64,000 bases of DNA from Streptomyces aurantiogriseus (GCF_014649375.1 NZ_BMSX01000014.1:62001-126000), one strand, 5' to 3'. Numbered from the stretch's first letter, positions 24,825-33,559 are shown. Notes: generated from the letters alone by a model not told the origin. Program-made: numbers and translations.

Positions 24825-25384
24825 ACCGCGGCGCGCCGGAGGACCCGCGGGCAGCCCGGACGCGCGCGAGGCTGCGGGCAGCCCTGCTGGAGGAGTGCGC
24901 CGAGCGGCCGCTGGAGGAGGTCGGCGTGGCCGCGCTGGTGCGGCGGGCGGGCGTGGGCCGGGCCACCTTCTACGTCCACTACGCGGACCTGGAGGCCCTC
25001 GCGGTCGACGCCTGCGCGGACGTCGTACGCGAGGCCGTGGAGGCGCTGCACGCCTGGCAGGGGCGGCCCGATCCGGTGCGCGCGCCGGCCGCGCTCGCGG
25101 AGTTCTTCGCCTCGCTGACCCCGCACGCGGCGCTGTACCGCACGCTGCTCGCACCCGGTGGCGGCGGTCCGCTCGGCCGGGTGCTGCACCGGGACCTGCG
25201 GGCGTACAGCTCGCGGGAACGCGAGCGGGCGGGGGCGGCGGACGCGCCGCTGGTCGCCTCCGCCGTCGCCGCCACCTTCGCCGGGGTGCTGGCGGACTGG
25301 CTGCACGGCATGCTCGACGCCACGCCCGCCGAGATCGCCGACCAGGTATGGCAGTTGCTGGTCGCGCTGCACGCGAGCCGCTGA
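24821..25384 (+). CDS. TetR/AcrR-family regulator coupled to DUF1304
   Basis: A 187-residue repressor. The N-terminal helix-turn-helix is seen in RLRAALLEECAERPLEEVGV to VRRAGVGRATFYVHYADLEA. The C-terminal ligand domain is helical (about 70-185). GTG 24821 overlaps the previous stop by 4 bases and has no own ribosome site, which fits coupling. It most likely binds the paired TGGACA-CC-TGTCCA sites and so controls its own operon. The ligand is unknown. Confidence 0.85.
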   Translation: MNRGAPEDPRAARTRARLRAALLEECAERPLEEVGVAALVRRAGVGRATFYVHYADLEALAVDACADVVREAVEALHAWQGRPDPVRAPAALAEFFASLTPHAALYRTLLAPGGGGPLGRVLHRDLRAYSSRERERAGAADAPLVASAVAATFAGVLADWLHGMLDATPAEIADQVWQLLVALHASR

Positions 25385-25388
25385 GCAC

Positions 25389-26243
25389 TCACATGCAGCC
25401 CACGCCGTCCTTCGCCGAGGGCCAGGCCTCGACGCCGTCGGGCGTGCGGACGTACGCCGTCGCGCGGTCGTCCGTCAGCCACAACTGCCAGTCCTGGTAG
25501 CGGTATCCGGTGTCGTGCGCGTCGGCGGGCATCCGGACGTCGCCGTCGTACGGGGCGTTCAGCATGCCGGGTTCGAGGACATCGTCGGGGTCGCGGACGT
25601 ACGTCCTGGCGTCCGCGCCCCGGCCCAGTGCCAGGAAGCGCGCCTTCTGCCAGCCGCAGTGTTCCGCGCCGACGGACGTGTGGATCCGCGCGACCGGCTG
25701 CCGCTCGCCGTGCTCGTCCGTCCAGACCTCGTACCACGAGGAGTTCGTGAACTCCGCCGGAAGTTCGGCCGGGTCGCAGGAGGCGTTGGTCTCCGGGCCC
25801 CAGCCGGGCCGGTCCTTCTGGTCCCGGGCGACCACGACCGCCACCTTCGTCCGGCCGCCGACGTCGAAGGAGTACAACACCCGGTCCGCGTCCTTGTGCT
25901 CCACGCGGTAGCCGGACCGGGGCACTTCGGGCTCGAACATGTCGAAGTAGAGCCTCAGTCCCTCCTCCGGTGTGTCACCGCCGTCGCGCCTGCTCCATCC
26001 GTCGGGCCCTTCGCCCGCGTACATCTCGCCGTCACACTCCAGCGCCCGGCCCGCCGCGCCGGACCGGAGGCGCAGCGCCTGCGGCGTGTCCTCGTCCAGG
26101 GCCTTGGTGGGGATGTCCAGGGGGCCGCCGTACGGCGTCGCCGGGGGTGTTCCCTCGACCACGACGTCCCGCCCGCTCCCGTCGCCGCACGCCACCCCCG
26201 TCACGGCCGCCAGCACCGTCACCGCCACGAGCCCTCTGCGCAT
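25389..26243 (-). CDS. Putative lipoprotein of unknown function
   Basis: A 284-residue pre-protein. MRRGLVAVTVLAAVTGVACG gives a signal and a cysteine for lipid attachment, though the lipobox is weak (GVAC). The mature part is acidic and has Trp/Tyr clusters (YDGDVRMPADAHDTGYRYQD, WQLWLTDDRATAYV) without a recognisable domain. GGGGCGGGA precedes ATG 26243. The stop is 5 bases from the convergent TetR stop. I do not recognise a family; an envelope-bound role is inferred only from the signal. Confidence 0.65.
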   Translation of the reverse strand: MRRGLVAVTVLAAVTGVACGDGSGRDVVVEGTPPATPYGGPLDIPTKALDEDTPQALRLRSGAAGRALECDGEMYAGEGPDGWSRRDGGDTPEEGLRLYFDMFEPEVPRSGYRVEHKDADRVLYSFDVGGRTKVAVVVARDQKDRPGWGPETNASCDPAELPAEFTNSSWYEVWTDEHGERQPVARIHTSVGAEHCGWQKARFLALGRGADARTYVRDPDDVLEPGMLNAPYDGDVRMPADAHDTGYRYQDWQLWLTDDRATAYVRTPDGVEAWPSAKDGVGCM

Positions 26244-26406
26244 TCCCGCCCCTGTTCCACCGGCTGTCCCTGCGCTTCTGCGACGCGGGAGCGGTCCGGA
26301 ACGTTCAGTGGGCCGCCCGAGGGGCCGGCAGCACCTCGTGACGGCCGCCCACCACGCCGAGGATGCGGCTTCTGCTGCGGTGCGGACCCTGGCAGGCTGT
26401 GGCCTC

Positions 26407-27357
26407 ATGAGCACTGAGCGCACGATGCGCGTCATCAGACAGGACGAACTCGGCGGTCCCGAGGTTCTGCGGGAAGTACAGGTGGAGCGGCCCAAGCCGC
26501 GGCCCAACGAGGTACTGGTGCGGGTGCGCGCCGCCGGAGTGAACCCCACCGACTGGAAGCACCGCGCGTCGGGCGGCTTCCTGGGCAAACCGCCCTTCGT
26601 GCTGGGCTGGGACGTCTCCGGCACGGTCGAGGAGGTGGGCATCGGTGTCGCCGCCTTCCGGCCCGGGGACGACGTCTTCGGCATGCTCCCCTACCCGCAC
26701 GGCCACGGCTCCCACGCCGAGTACGTCATCGCCCCGGTCCGCGCCCTGTGGCACAAGCCGGCCTCGATCGACCATGTGCAGGCGGCCGCGCTGCCGCTGG
26801 TCTCGCTGACCGCCCTGCAGGCGCTGGGAGAGGTCGCCGACCTGCGGGCCGGGCAGCGGATCCTGATCCACGCGGCGGCCGGCGGTGTCGGGCATGTGGC
26901 CGTGCAGATCGCCAAGGAGCGCGGCGCGCACGTGATCGGCACGGCGAGCGCCGCCAAGCACGACTTCCTGCGGGAGCTGGGCGCCGACGAGGTGATCGAC
27001 TACCGGGAGACGGACTTCACCGAGGCCGTGAAGGACGTCGACGTGGTGCTGGACACCATCGGCGGGAGCACGTCGACGGGCTCCCTGCGCGTCCTGCGGC
27101 CGGGCGGCATCGTGGTGTCGATCCTGCCGGTCGGCTCGCGGAAGTTCTTCGACGAGGCCGAGGCGCTCGGCGTCCGCGCGGTGCGCATGCTCGTCGACGC
27201 CGACCGGGCCGGGATGCGGACGATCGCCGAGCTGGTCGAGGCGGGCACGCTGCGCGCCACGATCGCCGGGACGTTCCCGCTGGCCGATGCCGCCGAGGCA
27301 CACAGGCTCGGCGACACCGGCCGGACCACCGGGAAGCTGGTCCTGACCGTCGACTGA
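26407..27357 (+). CDS. NADP-dependent quinone oxidoreductase-like MDR protein
   Basis: A 316-residue zinc-free medium-chain dehydrogenase. GVNPTDWKHRAS and VLGWDVSGTVEEVG are typical of quinone reductase/enoyl reductase members; LIHAAAGGVGHVAVQIAKE is the nucleotide-binding signature. No zinc cysteine cluster exists. It probably reduces quinones or alpha,beta-unsaturated carbonyls with NADPH. ATG 26407 is the first start; ATG 26425 is in frame and neither has a clear ribosome site. It converges with the ADH gene 22 bases away. Confidence 0.87.
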   Translation: MSTERTMRVIRQDELGGPEVLREVQVERPKPRPNEVLVRVRAAGVNPTDWKHRASGGFLGKPPFVLGWDVSGTVEEVGIGVAAFRPGDDVFGMLPYPHGHGSHAEYVIAPVRALWHKPASIDHVQAAALPLVSLTALQALGEVADLRAGQRILIHAAAGGVGHVAVQIAKERGAHVIGTASAAKHDFLRELGADEVIDYRETDFTEAVKDVDVVLDTIGGSTSTGSLRVLRPGGIVVSILPVGSRKFFDEAEALGVRAVRMLVDADRAGMRTIAELVEAGTLRATIAGTFPLADAAEAHRLGDTGRTTGKLVLTVD

Positions 27358-27379
27358 CGGTCGCTGACGGTCCGTCGGC

Positions 27380-28486
27380 TCAGAACGTGAGTACGGGCTT
27401 GATGGTCTTGCCCGCGGTCATGTCCCGCACCGCCTGGTCGATGTCCTCGAACGCGTAGGTGCCGATCAGGCGGTGCAGCGGGAGCCGTCCTTCCTTGACC
27501 AGCCGGACGAGGGCCGGGATGAAGGTCTGCGTCTCGCTGTCGCCGAGGGTGAGGCCGACGACCTGCTTGCCGCCGAGCAACCCGTTGACGTCCAGGGCGA
27601 CTTCGCTGCCGAAGGGCGGGGCTCCTACGACGACGAGGGTGCCGCGGGCGGCGAGCGCGTCGACGCCCTGGCGCAGGACACCGACGTTGCCGGTCGTCTC
27701 GACGATGCCGTCGGCGCCCTGGCCGCCGGTGATCTCGGCGATCGCCTCACCGAGGACGGCGGAACCCGCGTCCACGGTGTGCGTGGCGCCCAGCTCCTTG
27801 GCCAGTTCCAGGCGTTCGGCGACACGGTCGACGGCGACGATCGTGGTGGCCGGGGTGAGCGCGGCCGCCATGACCGCCGAGAGGCCGACGGCTCCGGCGC
27901 CGAGGACGACGACCGTGCTGCCGGTCACCGGCTTCAGCACGTTCCAGACGGCACCCACCCCGGTCTGCACACCGCAGCCCAGCGGGGCGATCGAGGCCAG
28001 CGGTACGTCCGGGTCGACCTTGACGAGGCTGCGCTCGTCCACCAGCGCCCGCTCGGCGAAGGAGGACTGGCCGAAGAAGTGGCCGCCGAGGGACTCGCCG
28101 TCCCGGCTGAGGGTGCTGGTGCCGTCGGCGCGGCGACCGCCGATGAGGTTCAGCGGCAGCCAGGTGGAGCAGTAGGCCGGGTGGCCGCCGTGGCAGTTGC
28201 GGCACTCGCCGCAGGAGGTGAAGGACAGCACGACGTGGTCGCCGGGGGCCACGCCGGTGACGGCCGAACCGACCGCCTCCACGACTCCGGCGCCCTCGTG
28301 GCCGAGGACTCCGGGCAGCGGGAACGGCAGTCCGCCGCTCGCCACACCCAGGTCGGTGTGACACAGACCGGTCGCCACCAGGCGGACGACCGCCTCGTGC
28401 GGTCCGGGGTCGTCGAGGACGACGTCGGAGAGGGTGAAGGGCGCTCCGGCGCTCTCGACGACGGCGGCGCGTGTGGTGATGGGCAT
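27380..28486 (-). CDS. Zinc-dependent alcohol dehydrogenase (aryl/benzyl alcohol type)
   Basis: A 368-residue medium-chain dehydrogenase. Catalytic zinc ligands are C42 (LCHTD), H63-E64 (GHEGAG) and C171 (LGCGVQTG). Structural zinc uses C92, C95, C98 and C106 (SCGECRNCHGGHPAYC). The NAD site is VVVLGAGAVGLSAVMAA. The sequence is closest to class-III-like aryl-alcohol dehydrogenases. It probably oxidises an alcohol to the aldehyde consumed by the ALDH encoded 25 bases upstream in the same transcript. ATG 28486 has AGGAG 8 bases away. The MarR regulator next door likely controls both. Confidence 0.9.
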   Translation of the reverse strand: MPITTRAAVVESAGAPFTLSDVVLDDPGPHEAVVRLVATGLCHTDLGVASGGLPFPLPGVLGHEGAGVVEAVGSAVTGVAPGDHVVLSFTSCGECRNCHGGHPAYCSTWLPLNLIGGRRADGTSTLSRDGESLGGHFFGQSSFAERALVDERSLVKVDPDVPLASIAPLGCGVQTGVGAVWNVLKPVTGSTVVVLGAGAVGLSAVMAAALTPATTIVAVDRVAERLELAKELGATHTVDAGSAVLGEAIAEITGGQGADGIVETTGNVGVLRQGVDALAARGTLVVVGAPPFGSEVALDVNGLLGGKQVVGLTLGDSETQTFIPALVRLVKEGRLPLHRLIGTYAFEDIDQAVRDMTAGKTIKPVLTF

Positions 28487-28511
28487 CGTACGAACTCCTG
28501 GGGTACGGCGC

Positions 28512-29966
28512 TCAGTCGAGCGAGACGACGACGGACTTGACCTTGGTGTAGGAGGCGAGCGCCTCGGGGCCGTACTCGCGCCCGAAGCCCGACTCCTTGA
28601 CGCCGCCGAACGGGACGGCGGGGTCGAGCATCGCCCAGTCGTTGACCCAGACGATGCCGGCCTGGAGCCGGTCGGCGACCCGGTGGGCCCGGGCCAGGTT
28701 GCCGGTCTGCACACCCGAGGCCAGGCCGTACGGCGTGGAGTTGGCGAGGGCGACCGCCTCCTCCTCTGTGTCGAAGGGCTGGACGGTGAGGACCGGCCCG
28801 AAGATCTCCTCCTGGATGACGCGGGAGTCGTTGGCCAGGTCGGCGATCACGGTGGGCTGGTAGTAGTAGCCGCCGTCCAGGTCGAGGCGCTCACCGCCGC
28901 AGACGATCCGGGCGCCCTCCTTGCGGGCGATCTCGACGTACTCCTCGACCTTGCGCAGGTGCCGCTCCCCCGCCATCGGGCCGACGACGGTCTCCGGCTG
29001 GCGCGGGTCGCCGACGGGGACGCCGGGGACGGCCTCGGCGAGGATGTTGAGCAGGGTGCTGTAGACCGGGCGGGCCACCAGCAGGCGCGGTCCGCCCATG
29101 CAGAACTGGCCGGTGTTGAAGACGAAGCCCTTGATGATCGCGCCGACGGCCTTCTCCAGGTCGGCGTCCTCGAAGACGATGTGCGCGGCGTTGCCGCCGA
29201 GCTCCATGGTGACCGGCTTGAGGGACTCGCCGGCGACGCTCGCGGCGTGCCGGCCGATCGCGGTGGAGCCGGTGAAGGCGATCTTGTCGACGCCGGGGTG
29301 GCGCAGCAGTGCCTCGCCGGCGACCGGGCCGGTGCCGGTGACCACGTTGACGACGCCGTCGGGGACGCCGGCCCGCTGGAGCAGCCCGGCCATGTACAGG
29401 GCGCTGAGCGGGGTCTCGTCGGCGGGCTTGTGCACGACCGTGTTGCCGGCGGCGAGGGCCGGGGCGATCTTGGAGCCCGCCAGGATCAGCGGGAAGTTGA
29501 ACGGGGTGATCGCGGCGACGACACCGAGCGGGCCGCGCTTGGTGTAGGCGTGGGCGTTCATGGGGACGTCGCGGGTGGCGCCGTCGAGGGTGTACGCCAG
29601 GGAGGCGTAGTACTCGTAGTCGTTCGCCGCGTTCGTCACGTCGACGGCGTGGGCCAGGGTGATCGGCTTGCCGACGTCCAGGCTCTCCAGCCGGGCGATC
29701 TCGTCCGCGTTCTCCCGGATCAGCTCGGCCACGCGGTACAGGACGCGCCCGCGCTCACGGCCGCTGAGGCCGGACCACTGTCCGGCGTCGAAGGCCTCGC
29801 GGGCGGCCCGCACCGCGGCGTCCACGTCGGCGGCGCCCGCCTCCGCGACGGTGGTCACGACCGCGCCCCGGGACGGGTCGACCACCTCGGTGCGCGCTCC
29901 GTCGGCGGCCTCGCGCCACTGTCCCCCGATGAAGAGCCGACCGGGGTCGATCTCGAAGGTGGTCAT
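28512..29966 (-). CDS. Aldehyde dehydrogenase
   Basis: A 484-residue NAD(P)-dependent aldehyde dehydrogenase of full length. The active site has N157 (TPFNFP), E255 (MELGGN) and nucleophile C289 (FNTGQFCMGG). It oxidises aldehydes to acids; together with the ADH it forms an alcohol to aldehyde to acid pathway. ATG 29966 follows GAGGAG, while GTG 29972 overlaps that site. First gene of a two-gene operon divergent from marR, with two dyads in the shared promoter region (29998-30050). The substrate is not identifiable from sequence. Confidence 0.92.
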   Translation of the reverse strand: MTTFEIDPGRLFIGGQWREAADGARTEVVDPSRGAVVTTVAEAGAADVDAAVRAAREAFDAGQWSGLSGRERGRVLYRVAELIRENADEIARLESLDVGKPITLAHAVDVTNAANDYEYYASLAYTLDGATRDVPMNAHAYTKRGPLGVVAAITPFNFPLILAGSKIAPALAAGNTVVHKPADETPLSALYMAGLLQRAGVPDGVVNVVTGTGPVAGEALLRHPGVDKIAFTGSTAIGRHAASVAGESLKPVTMELGGNAAHIVFEDADLEKAVGAIIKGFVFNTGQFCMGGPRLLVARPVYSTLLNILAEAVPGVPVGDPRQPETVVGPMAGERHLRKVEEYVEIARKEGARIVCGGERLDLDGGYYYQPTVIADLANDSRVIQEEIFGPVLTVQPFDTEEEAVALANSTPYGLASGVQTGNLARAHRVADRLQAGIVWVNDWAMLDPAVPFGGVKESGFGREYGPEALASYTKVKSVVVSLD

Positions 29967-29997
29967 CGCCACTCCTCAGCTTCGTCGCCAAGATTTC

Positions 29998-30050
29998 AAC
30001 CAACAGGATTCCTGTTGGTTCGCAGTCTCATTACAGACAGGTTTCCTGTC
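29998..30050. promoter_or_regulatory. Two MarR-type operator dyads in the ALDH/marR divergent promoter
   Basis: Site 1 (29998-30020) is a perfect palindrome with 11-base arms AACCAACAGGA and one central base. Site 2 (30036-30050) is GACAGG-TTT-CCTGTC. Both share the half site ACAGG. A TTGACA on the minus strand (30047-30052) could be the -35 for ALDH. Autoregulation and repression of the operon by the MarR protein is likely. Confidence 0.75.
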
Positions 30051-30070
30051 AATGCTCTAGGCTCGCCCTC

Positions 30071-30508
30071 ATGGCCGGCACCCAGACAACCAAGGCACCC
30101 CCGTCCCTGCTCTACATGGTGAAGCAGGTGGAGCTCGTCGTGCGATCCCATCTGGACGAGCTGGTCAGGCCGTCCGGGATCACGGCGCTGCAGTACACGG
30201 CGCTCACCGTGCTGGAACGCCACGACGGGCTGTCGGCCGCACAGCTGGCCCGGGACTCCTTCGTCACCGCCCAGTCCATCGCCGACCTGGTGCGCTCCCT
30301 GGAGAGCCGTGGCCTGATCCGCCGCGAGCGCAATCCGCGCAACCGGCGCGAGCTGCTGATCCTGCTCACCGAGGAGGGGCGCGAGCTGCTCGCACGGCAC
30401 TCGGGGCCGGTCCGGGAGCTGGAGGAACGCATGGTGCGGGACCTCACGGACCGCCAGGCCGACCAGTTCCGGCTGGCCCTGTCCAAGGCGTGGCAGGCCC
30501 TGTCGTAG
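30071..30508 (+). CDS. MarR-family transcriptional regulator
   Basis: A 145-residue winged helix regulator. The recognition part is LTVLERHDGLSAAQLARDSF to QSIADLVRSLESRG, and the wing follows (RERNPRNRRELLILLTEEG). The ATG at 30071 lacks a Shine-Dalgarno site and lies a few bases past a CTCTAG -10-like box, so the mRNA may be leaderless. It is divergent from the ALDH/ADH genes and sits next to two palindromes, so it probably represses them until an aromatic-type ligand binds. Confidence 0.88.
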   Translation: MAGTQTTKAPPSLLYMVKQVELVVRSHLDELVRPSGITALQYTALTVLERHDGLSAAQLARDSFVTAQSIADLVRSLESRGLIRRERNPRNRRELLILLTEEGRELLARHSGPVRELEERMVRDLTDRQADQFRLALSKAWQALS

Positions 30509-30724
30509 AGACGCGGCCCGCGCCGCCGCACGACCTCCCTCACCCCTTCGCTCACGACGCGAAAAAACTCGGTCGAGACACGTCCTCAATTCGAAGACAT
30601 ATGTCAACCGAACATGCTGGAATTCACCCCATCGGGGGTAACTTGCTGGGGCGGGGAACTGCTGTGCGCTCCCCCGCCGTTGGAGGCTCCCGACCGGTGG
30701 AGCTGTGTGGGAGGCGATGTCGTC

Positions 30725-31105
30725 GTGCAGCAGGAACCCGCCGCGGGCACCCCGCATCTGCGTGTCCGTCAGGACCGTGGATACACGGTGCTGGAGTTCC
30801 GCGGCGAGATCGACATCGTTGCCGCGACGGAGATCGCCCCGCGCCTCGACGAGGCCACGGCGGGTCGCGCCCCGCGGGTCGTGATCGACCTCAGCGGGAT
30901 CGACTTCTTCGACTGCTCCGGGCTGCGCCTGCTCTACCGCGCCCGCGGTCGCGTCCTGGAGCACGGCGGGCATCTGCACCTCGTCTGCGCCCACCCGCTG
31001 ACCCTGCGCATCCTGCGCGCCACCGGACTGTCCCGGCTGTTGCCGCCCGCGCCGACGCTGGACGCGGCCCTGGAGAAACCCGAGGCCACATCCGGCTCGT
31101 TATGA
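30725..31105 (+). CDS. STAS-domain anti-sigma factor antagonist
   Basis: A 126-residue SpoIIAA/RsbV-like protein. VVIDLSGIDFFDCSGLRLL includes the serine (DCSG) phosphorylated by the anti-sigma kinase. In the family, the unphosphorylated form binds the anti-sigma factor and frees the sigma factor, and PP2C proteins such as that at 0.6-3.0 kb act on it. I chose GTG 30725; GGGAGG is 10 bases upstream. GTG 30707 with GGTGGAG is a close alternative. No anti-sigma factor or sigma gene is adjacent. Confidence 0.8.
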   Translation: MQQEPAAGTPHLRVRQDRGYTVLEFRGEIDIVAATEIAPRLDEATAGRAPRVVIDLSGIDFFDCSGLRLLYRARGRVLEHGGHLHLVCAHPLTLRILRATGLSRLLPPAPTLDAALEKPEATSGSL

Positions 31106-31195
31106 CCGCGCCCCGCGCGCTGCCTGACGATCTCCGTGACGGGCCGGCGCCCACCGTCCGCCGCCCTCACGCATGGCGAACCTTCTCCTTCCCGT

Positions 31196-32149
31196 CTAGG
31201 CGTTCCGGGGCGCGTCGAACAGGGCGCTCACGGACTCACCGTTGTGGATCCGGCGTACGGCCTCGGCGAGGGCGGGGGCGACGGTCAGGATCCGCAGCTT
31301 GTCGGTGTGGTCCTCGACGGGCACGGGCACCGTGTTGGTGCACACGATCTCCAGCACGTCGTCCTGCTCGCTGAGCCGTTTGAGGGCACCGGCCGAGAAC
31401 AGACCGTGCGTGCAGGCCACCCTGATCGACCTCGGGGCCAACTGCCTTAGCCGGTCGAGGAGTTCGAGGACGGTGCTGCCCTTGGCGATCTCGTCGTCGA
31501 GGACGATCAGGTCCCGGTCGGTGACCTCGCCGATCACGGAGCTGATGCTGACCCGGTCGTCGGCGTACCGCTGCTTGGCGCCGGCCGCGACCTGAGCGCC
31601 GAGCATCCGGGCGAAGGCGGCGGCCTCCTTGGCGTTGCCGAGGTCGGGTGAGACGACGGTGGTGCGGGAGAGGTCGTGGTGGCGGAAGTGGGCGGCCAGT
31701 TCGCGGCGGGCGTGCAGATGGTCGACGGGGACCGAGAAGAAGCCGTGCACCTGCGGCGAGTGCAGGGTCATGGCGAGGACACGGTGCACACCGGCCGCCG
31801 CGATCAGGTCGGCGACCAGACGTCCGCCCAGCGAGATACGGGGCGCGTCCTTCTTGTCGGAGCGGGCGTAGGAGTAGTGGGGCATGACGACGGTGATGCG
31901 GCCCGCGGACGCCCCGCGGGCCGCGTCGCACATCAGCAGCAGCTCGACGAGGTGCTCCTGCACGGGCCGCACCAGCGGCTGCACCAGGAAGACGTCGCGT
32001 TCCCGGCAGTTGGCCTGGAGCTGGACCTCCAGGCAGTCGTTGGCGAACCGGCTGACCCGGGTGGGGCTGAGGGGGACGCCGAGGTGGGCGCAGACCTCGG
32101 CGGCCAGGTCGGGGTGGGCACTGCCGCTGAACACGGAGATGTCTCGCAC
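31196..32149 (-). CDS. Ribose-phosphate pyrophosphokinase (PRPP synthetase), variant type
   Basis: A 317-residue enzyme that makes PRPP from ribose 5-phosphate and ATP for nucleotide, histidine and tryptophan synthesis. Family motifs are visible: PHYSYARSDKK (90-100, ATP loop), VVSPDLGNAKEAAAFA (165-180) and the PRPP loop VLDDEIAKGST (216-226). Those last two differ from the usual SPDxGGxxR and VDDMxDTGGT, so this is a divergent copy, perhaps with changed regulation or substrate. GTG 32149 follows GAGGAG. A housekeeping copy is presumably elsewhere. It is transcribed alone. Confidence 0.82.
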   Translation of the reverse strand: MRDISVFSGSAHPDLAAEVCAHLGVPLSPTRVSRFANDCLEVQLQANCRERDVFLVQPLVRPVQEHLVELLLMCDAARGASAGRITVVMPHYSYARSDKKDAPRISLGGRLVADLIAAAGVHRVLAMTLHSPQVHGFFSVPVDHLHARRELAAHFRHHDLSRTTVVSPDLGNAKEAAAFARMLGAQVAAGAKQRYADDRVSISSVIGEVTDRDLIVLDDEIAKGSTVLELLDRLRQLAPRSIRVACTHGLFSAGALKRLSEQDDVLEIVCTNTVPVPVEDHTDKLRILTVAPALAEAVRRIHNGESVSALFDAPRNA

Positions 32150-32236
32150 GATCGGCTCCTCGGATGACGATGGTCCGGCGGGCTCACTCCTGCTCTGGAT
32201 CCCTCATGCTGGCGGATCTCTCCCGCCCCGTCACCC

Positions 32237-32575
32237 TCACGAGTCCAGGAAGCGGACGACCGCCCGCCGGTACACCCCGCGCTGCTCGGCGTCGACGAGG
32301 TGGCCCGCGCCGGCGACGGTCAGCAGCGTGGCGTCCCGGAGAACCTCGTCGTACTCGCGGGCGATGCCGGGGTTCTTGTGGTCGCAGACGCCGCGGACGA
32401 CCAGCACCGGCACATGGGCGCGGCGCAGGACGGGGCGCGGGTCGGGGACGGTGAGCTGGTCGGCGGTGGTGAGCTGGATGGCGTAGAAGCCGGGCAGAGA
32501 GGCCGGGAGGCCGCTCAGGGGGCGCTCGGGGTGGAAGGTCGCCGCAGGGGCCGCGGACGGCCGGGAGGCGCGGCC
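32237..32575 (-). pseudogene. 3' fragment of an alpha/beta hydrolase gene
   Basis: About 100 residues of the end of an alpha/beta hydrolase can be read (PVLVVRGVCDHKNPGIAREY, then GAGHLVDAEQRG for the catalytic histidine, ending VVRFLDS). The front half, with the oxyanion loop and the serine elbow, is absent; upstream translation turns into meaningless Arg/Pro-rich sequence at about 32570. The break coincides with the break in the LuxR fragment on the other strand. Confidence 0.65.
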
Positions 32576-32579
32576 GGCG

Positions 32580-32786
32580 GCCTCCACGGCGCCGGACGTG
32601 CACGCCGTGCTGCTCCTGCTCGGCCGTGGTCTGTCGAACGCGGAGATCGCCGGGCGGCTGCACATCGGCGAGGCGACCGTGAAGACGCACGTCGGACGGG
32701 TCCTGGACAAGCTGGGTCTGCGCGACCGGGTGCACGCCGTCGTCTTCGCCTTCGACCGTGGGCTGGTGCGGCCGGTCGGACGGTGA
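32580..32786 (+). pseudogene. 3' fragment of a LuxR-type response regulator gene
   Basis: Only the DNA-binding end remains: LLLGRGLSNAEIAGRLHIGE, then ATVKTHVGRVLDKLGLRDRV, and a tail to the stop at 32784-32786. The receiver domain and the start of the helix-turn-helix unit are missing. The preceding codons (PDVHAV) already deviate from the usual LTxREVEVL. It starts where the hydrolase fragment on the other strand starts. Confidence 0.7.
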
Positions 32787-32883
32787 CCCGCTGTACCACG
32801 GGCGCACTGTCACAGGTCCTCGACAAGCCGGTCTGCCAAGGAGTTTGGCGGGAATCCGGTCAGTAGGAAGGAGGACCGTCGAC

Positions 32884-33546
32884 ATGACGACTTCCATCAA
32901 GCGCCTCCCCAGGCGCATGCCCGGCTGGGCCAAGGTGCTCACCGCCGTCGTGGTCGTGCTCGTCGTGATGTTCGCCGGGATCCGGCTCAGCCTGCTGCCG
33001 GGTCTGCGCGACTTCTTCGGCACCGAGACCCGCGACCGCTCGGGCCCCGCACTGCTCAAGTCGATCCAGGACATGAGCCGTTACGACGCCGCCTCCGGCA
33101 ACTTCCAGGTCGTCGTGGACCTGGAGAAGGACGCCAAGTACCTCCCCGACGCGCTCCGCGGCACCCGCACCCTGTACGTGGGGGCCGGCACCGTGGACGC
33201 CTACGTCGACCTCGGCAAGGTCGGCGACAAGGACGTGACGGTCAACGACGACCGCACGTCGGCCACCCTCAAGCTGCCCCACGCACAGCTCGGCACCCCG
33301 GCCCTCGACCCGGACCGCTCCTACGCGGTCTCCAAGCAGCGCGGACTCCTCGACCGCCTTGGCGACCTCTTCTCGGACAACCCCAACAGCGAGCAGGCCG
33401 TGCAGAAGCTCGCCGTGCGGCACATCGGCGACGCGGCCAAGGACAGCGAGCTGACCGCGCGTGCCGAGTCCAACACCACCGACATGCTCCAGGGACTGCT
33501 GCGCTCCCTCGGCTTCAAGGAGGTGCGGGTGACCTACGGCGCCTGA
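32884..33546 (+). CDS. DUF4230 domain-containing single-pass membrane protein
   Basis: A 220-residue protein. A basic N-terminus (RLPRRMPGW) leads into one membrane helix at about 16-38 (KVLTAVVVVLVVMFAGIRLS). The rest resembles DUF4230: ALLKSIQDMSRYDAASGNFQ then VVVDLEKDAKYLP, and a long central region with a C-terminal helix pair. The function of the family is unknown. ATG 32884 follows GGAGG. It lies right after the LuxR fragment and is followed, on the other strand, by the antiporter operon. Confidence 0.75.
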   Translation: MTTSIKRLPRRMPGWAKVLTAVVVVLVVMFAGIRLSLLPGLRDFFGTETRDRSGPALLKSIQDMSRYDAASGNFQVVVDLEKDAKYLPDALRGTRTLYVGAGTVDAYVDLGKVGDKDVTVNDDRTSATLKLPHAQLGTPALDPDRSYAVSKQRGLLDRLGDLFSDNPNSEQAVQKLAVRHIGDAAKDSELTARAESNTTDMLQGLLRSLGFKEVRVTYGA

Positions 33547-33559
33547 TGCCCGCACCTGG

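Noticed and set aside
30630..30660. GGGGGTAAC as a SigB-type promoter for the STAS gene
   Set aside because: The -10 resembles GGGTAA but no convincing -35 with proper spacing was found.
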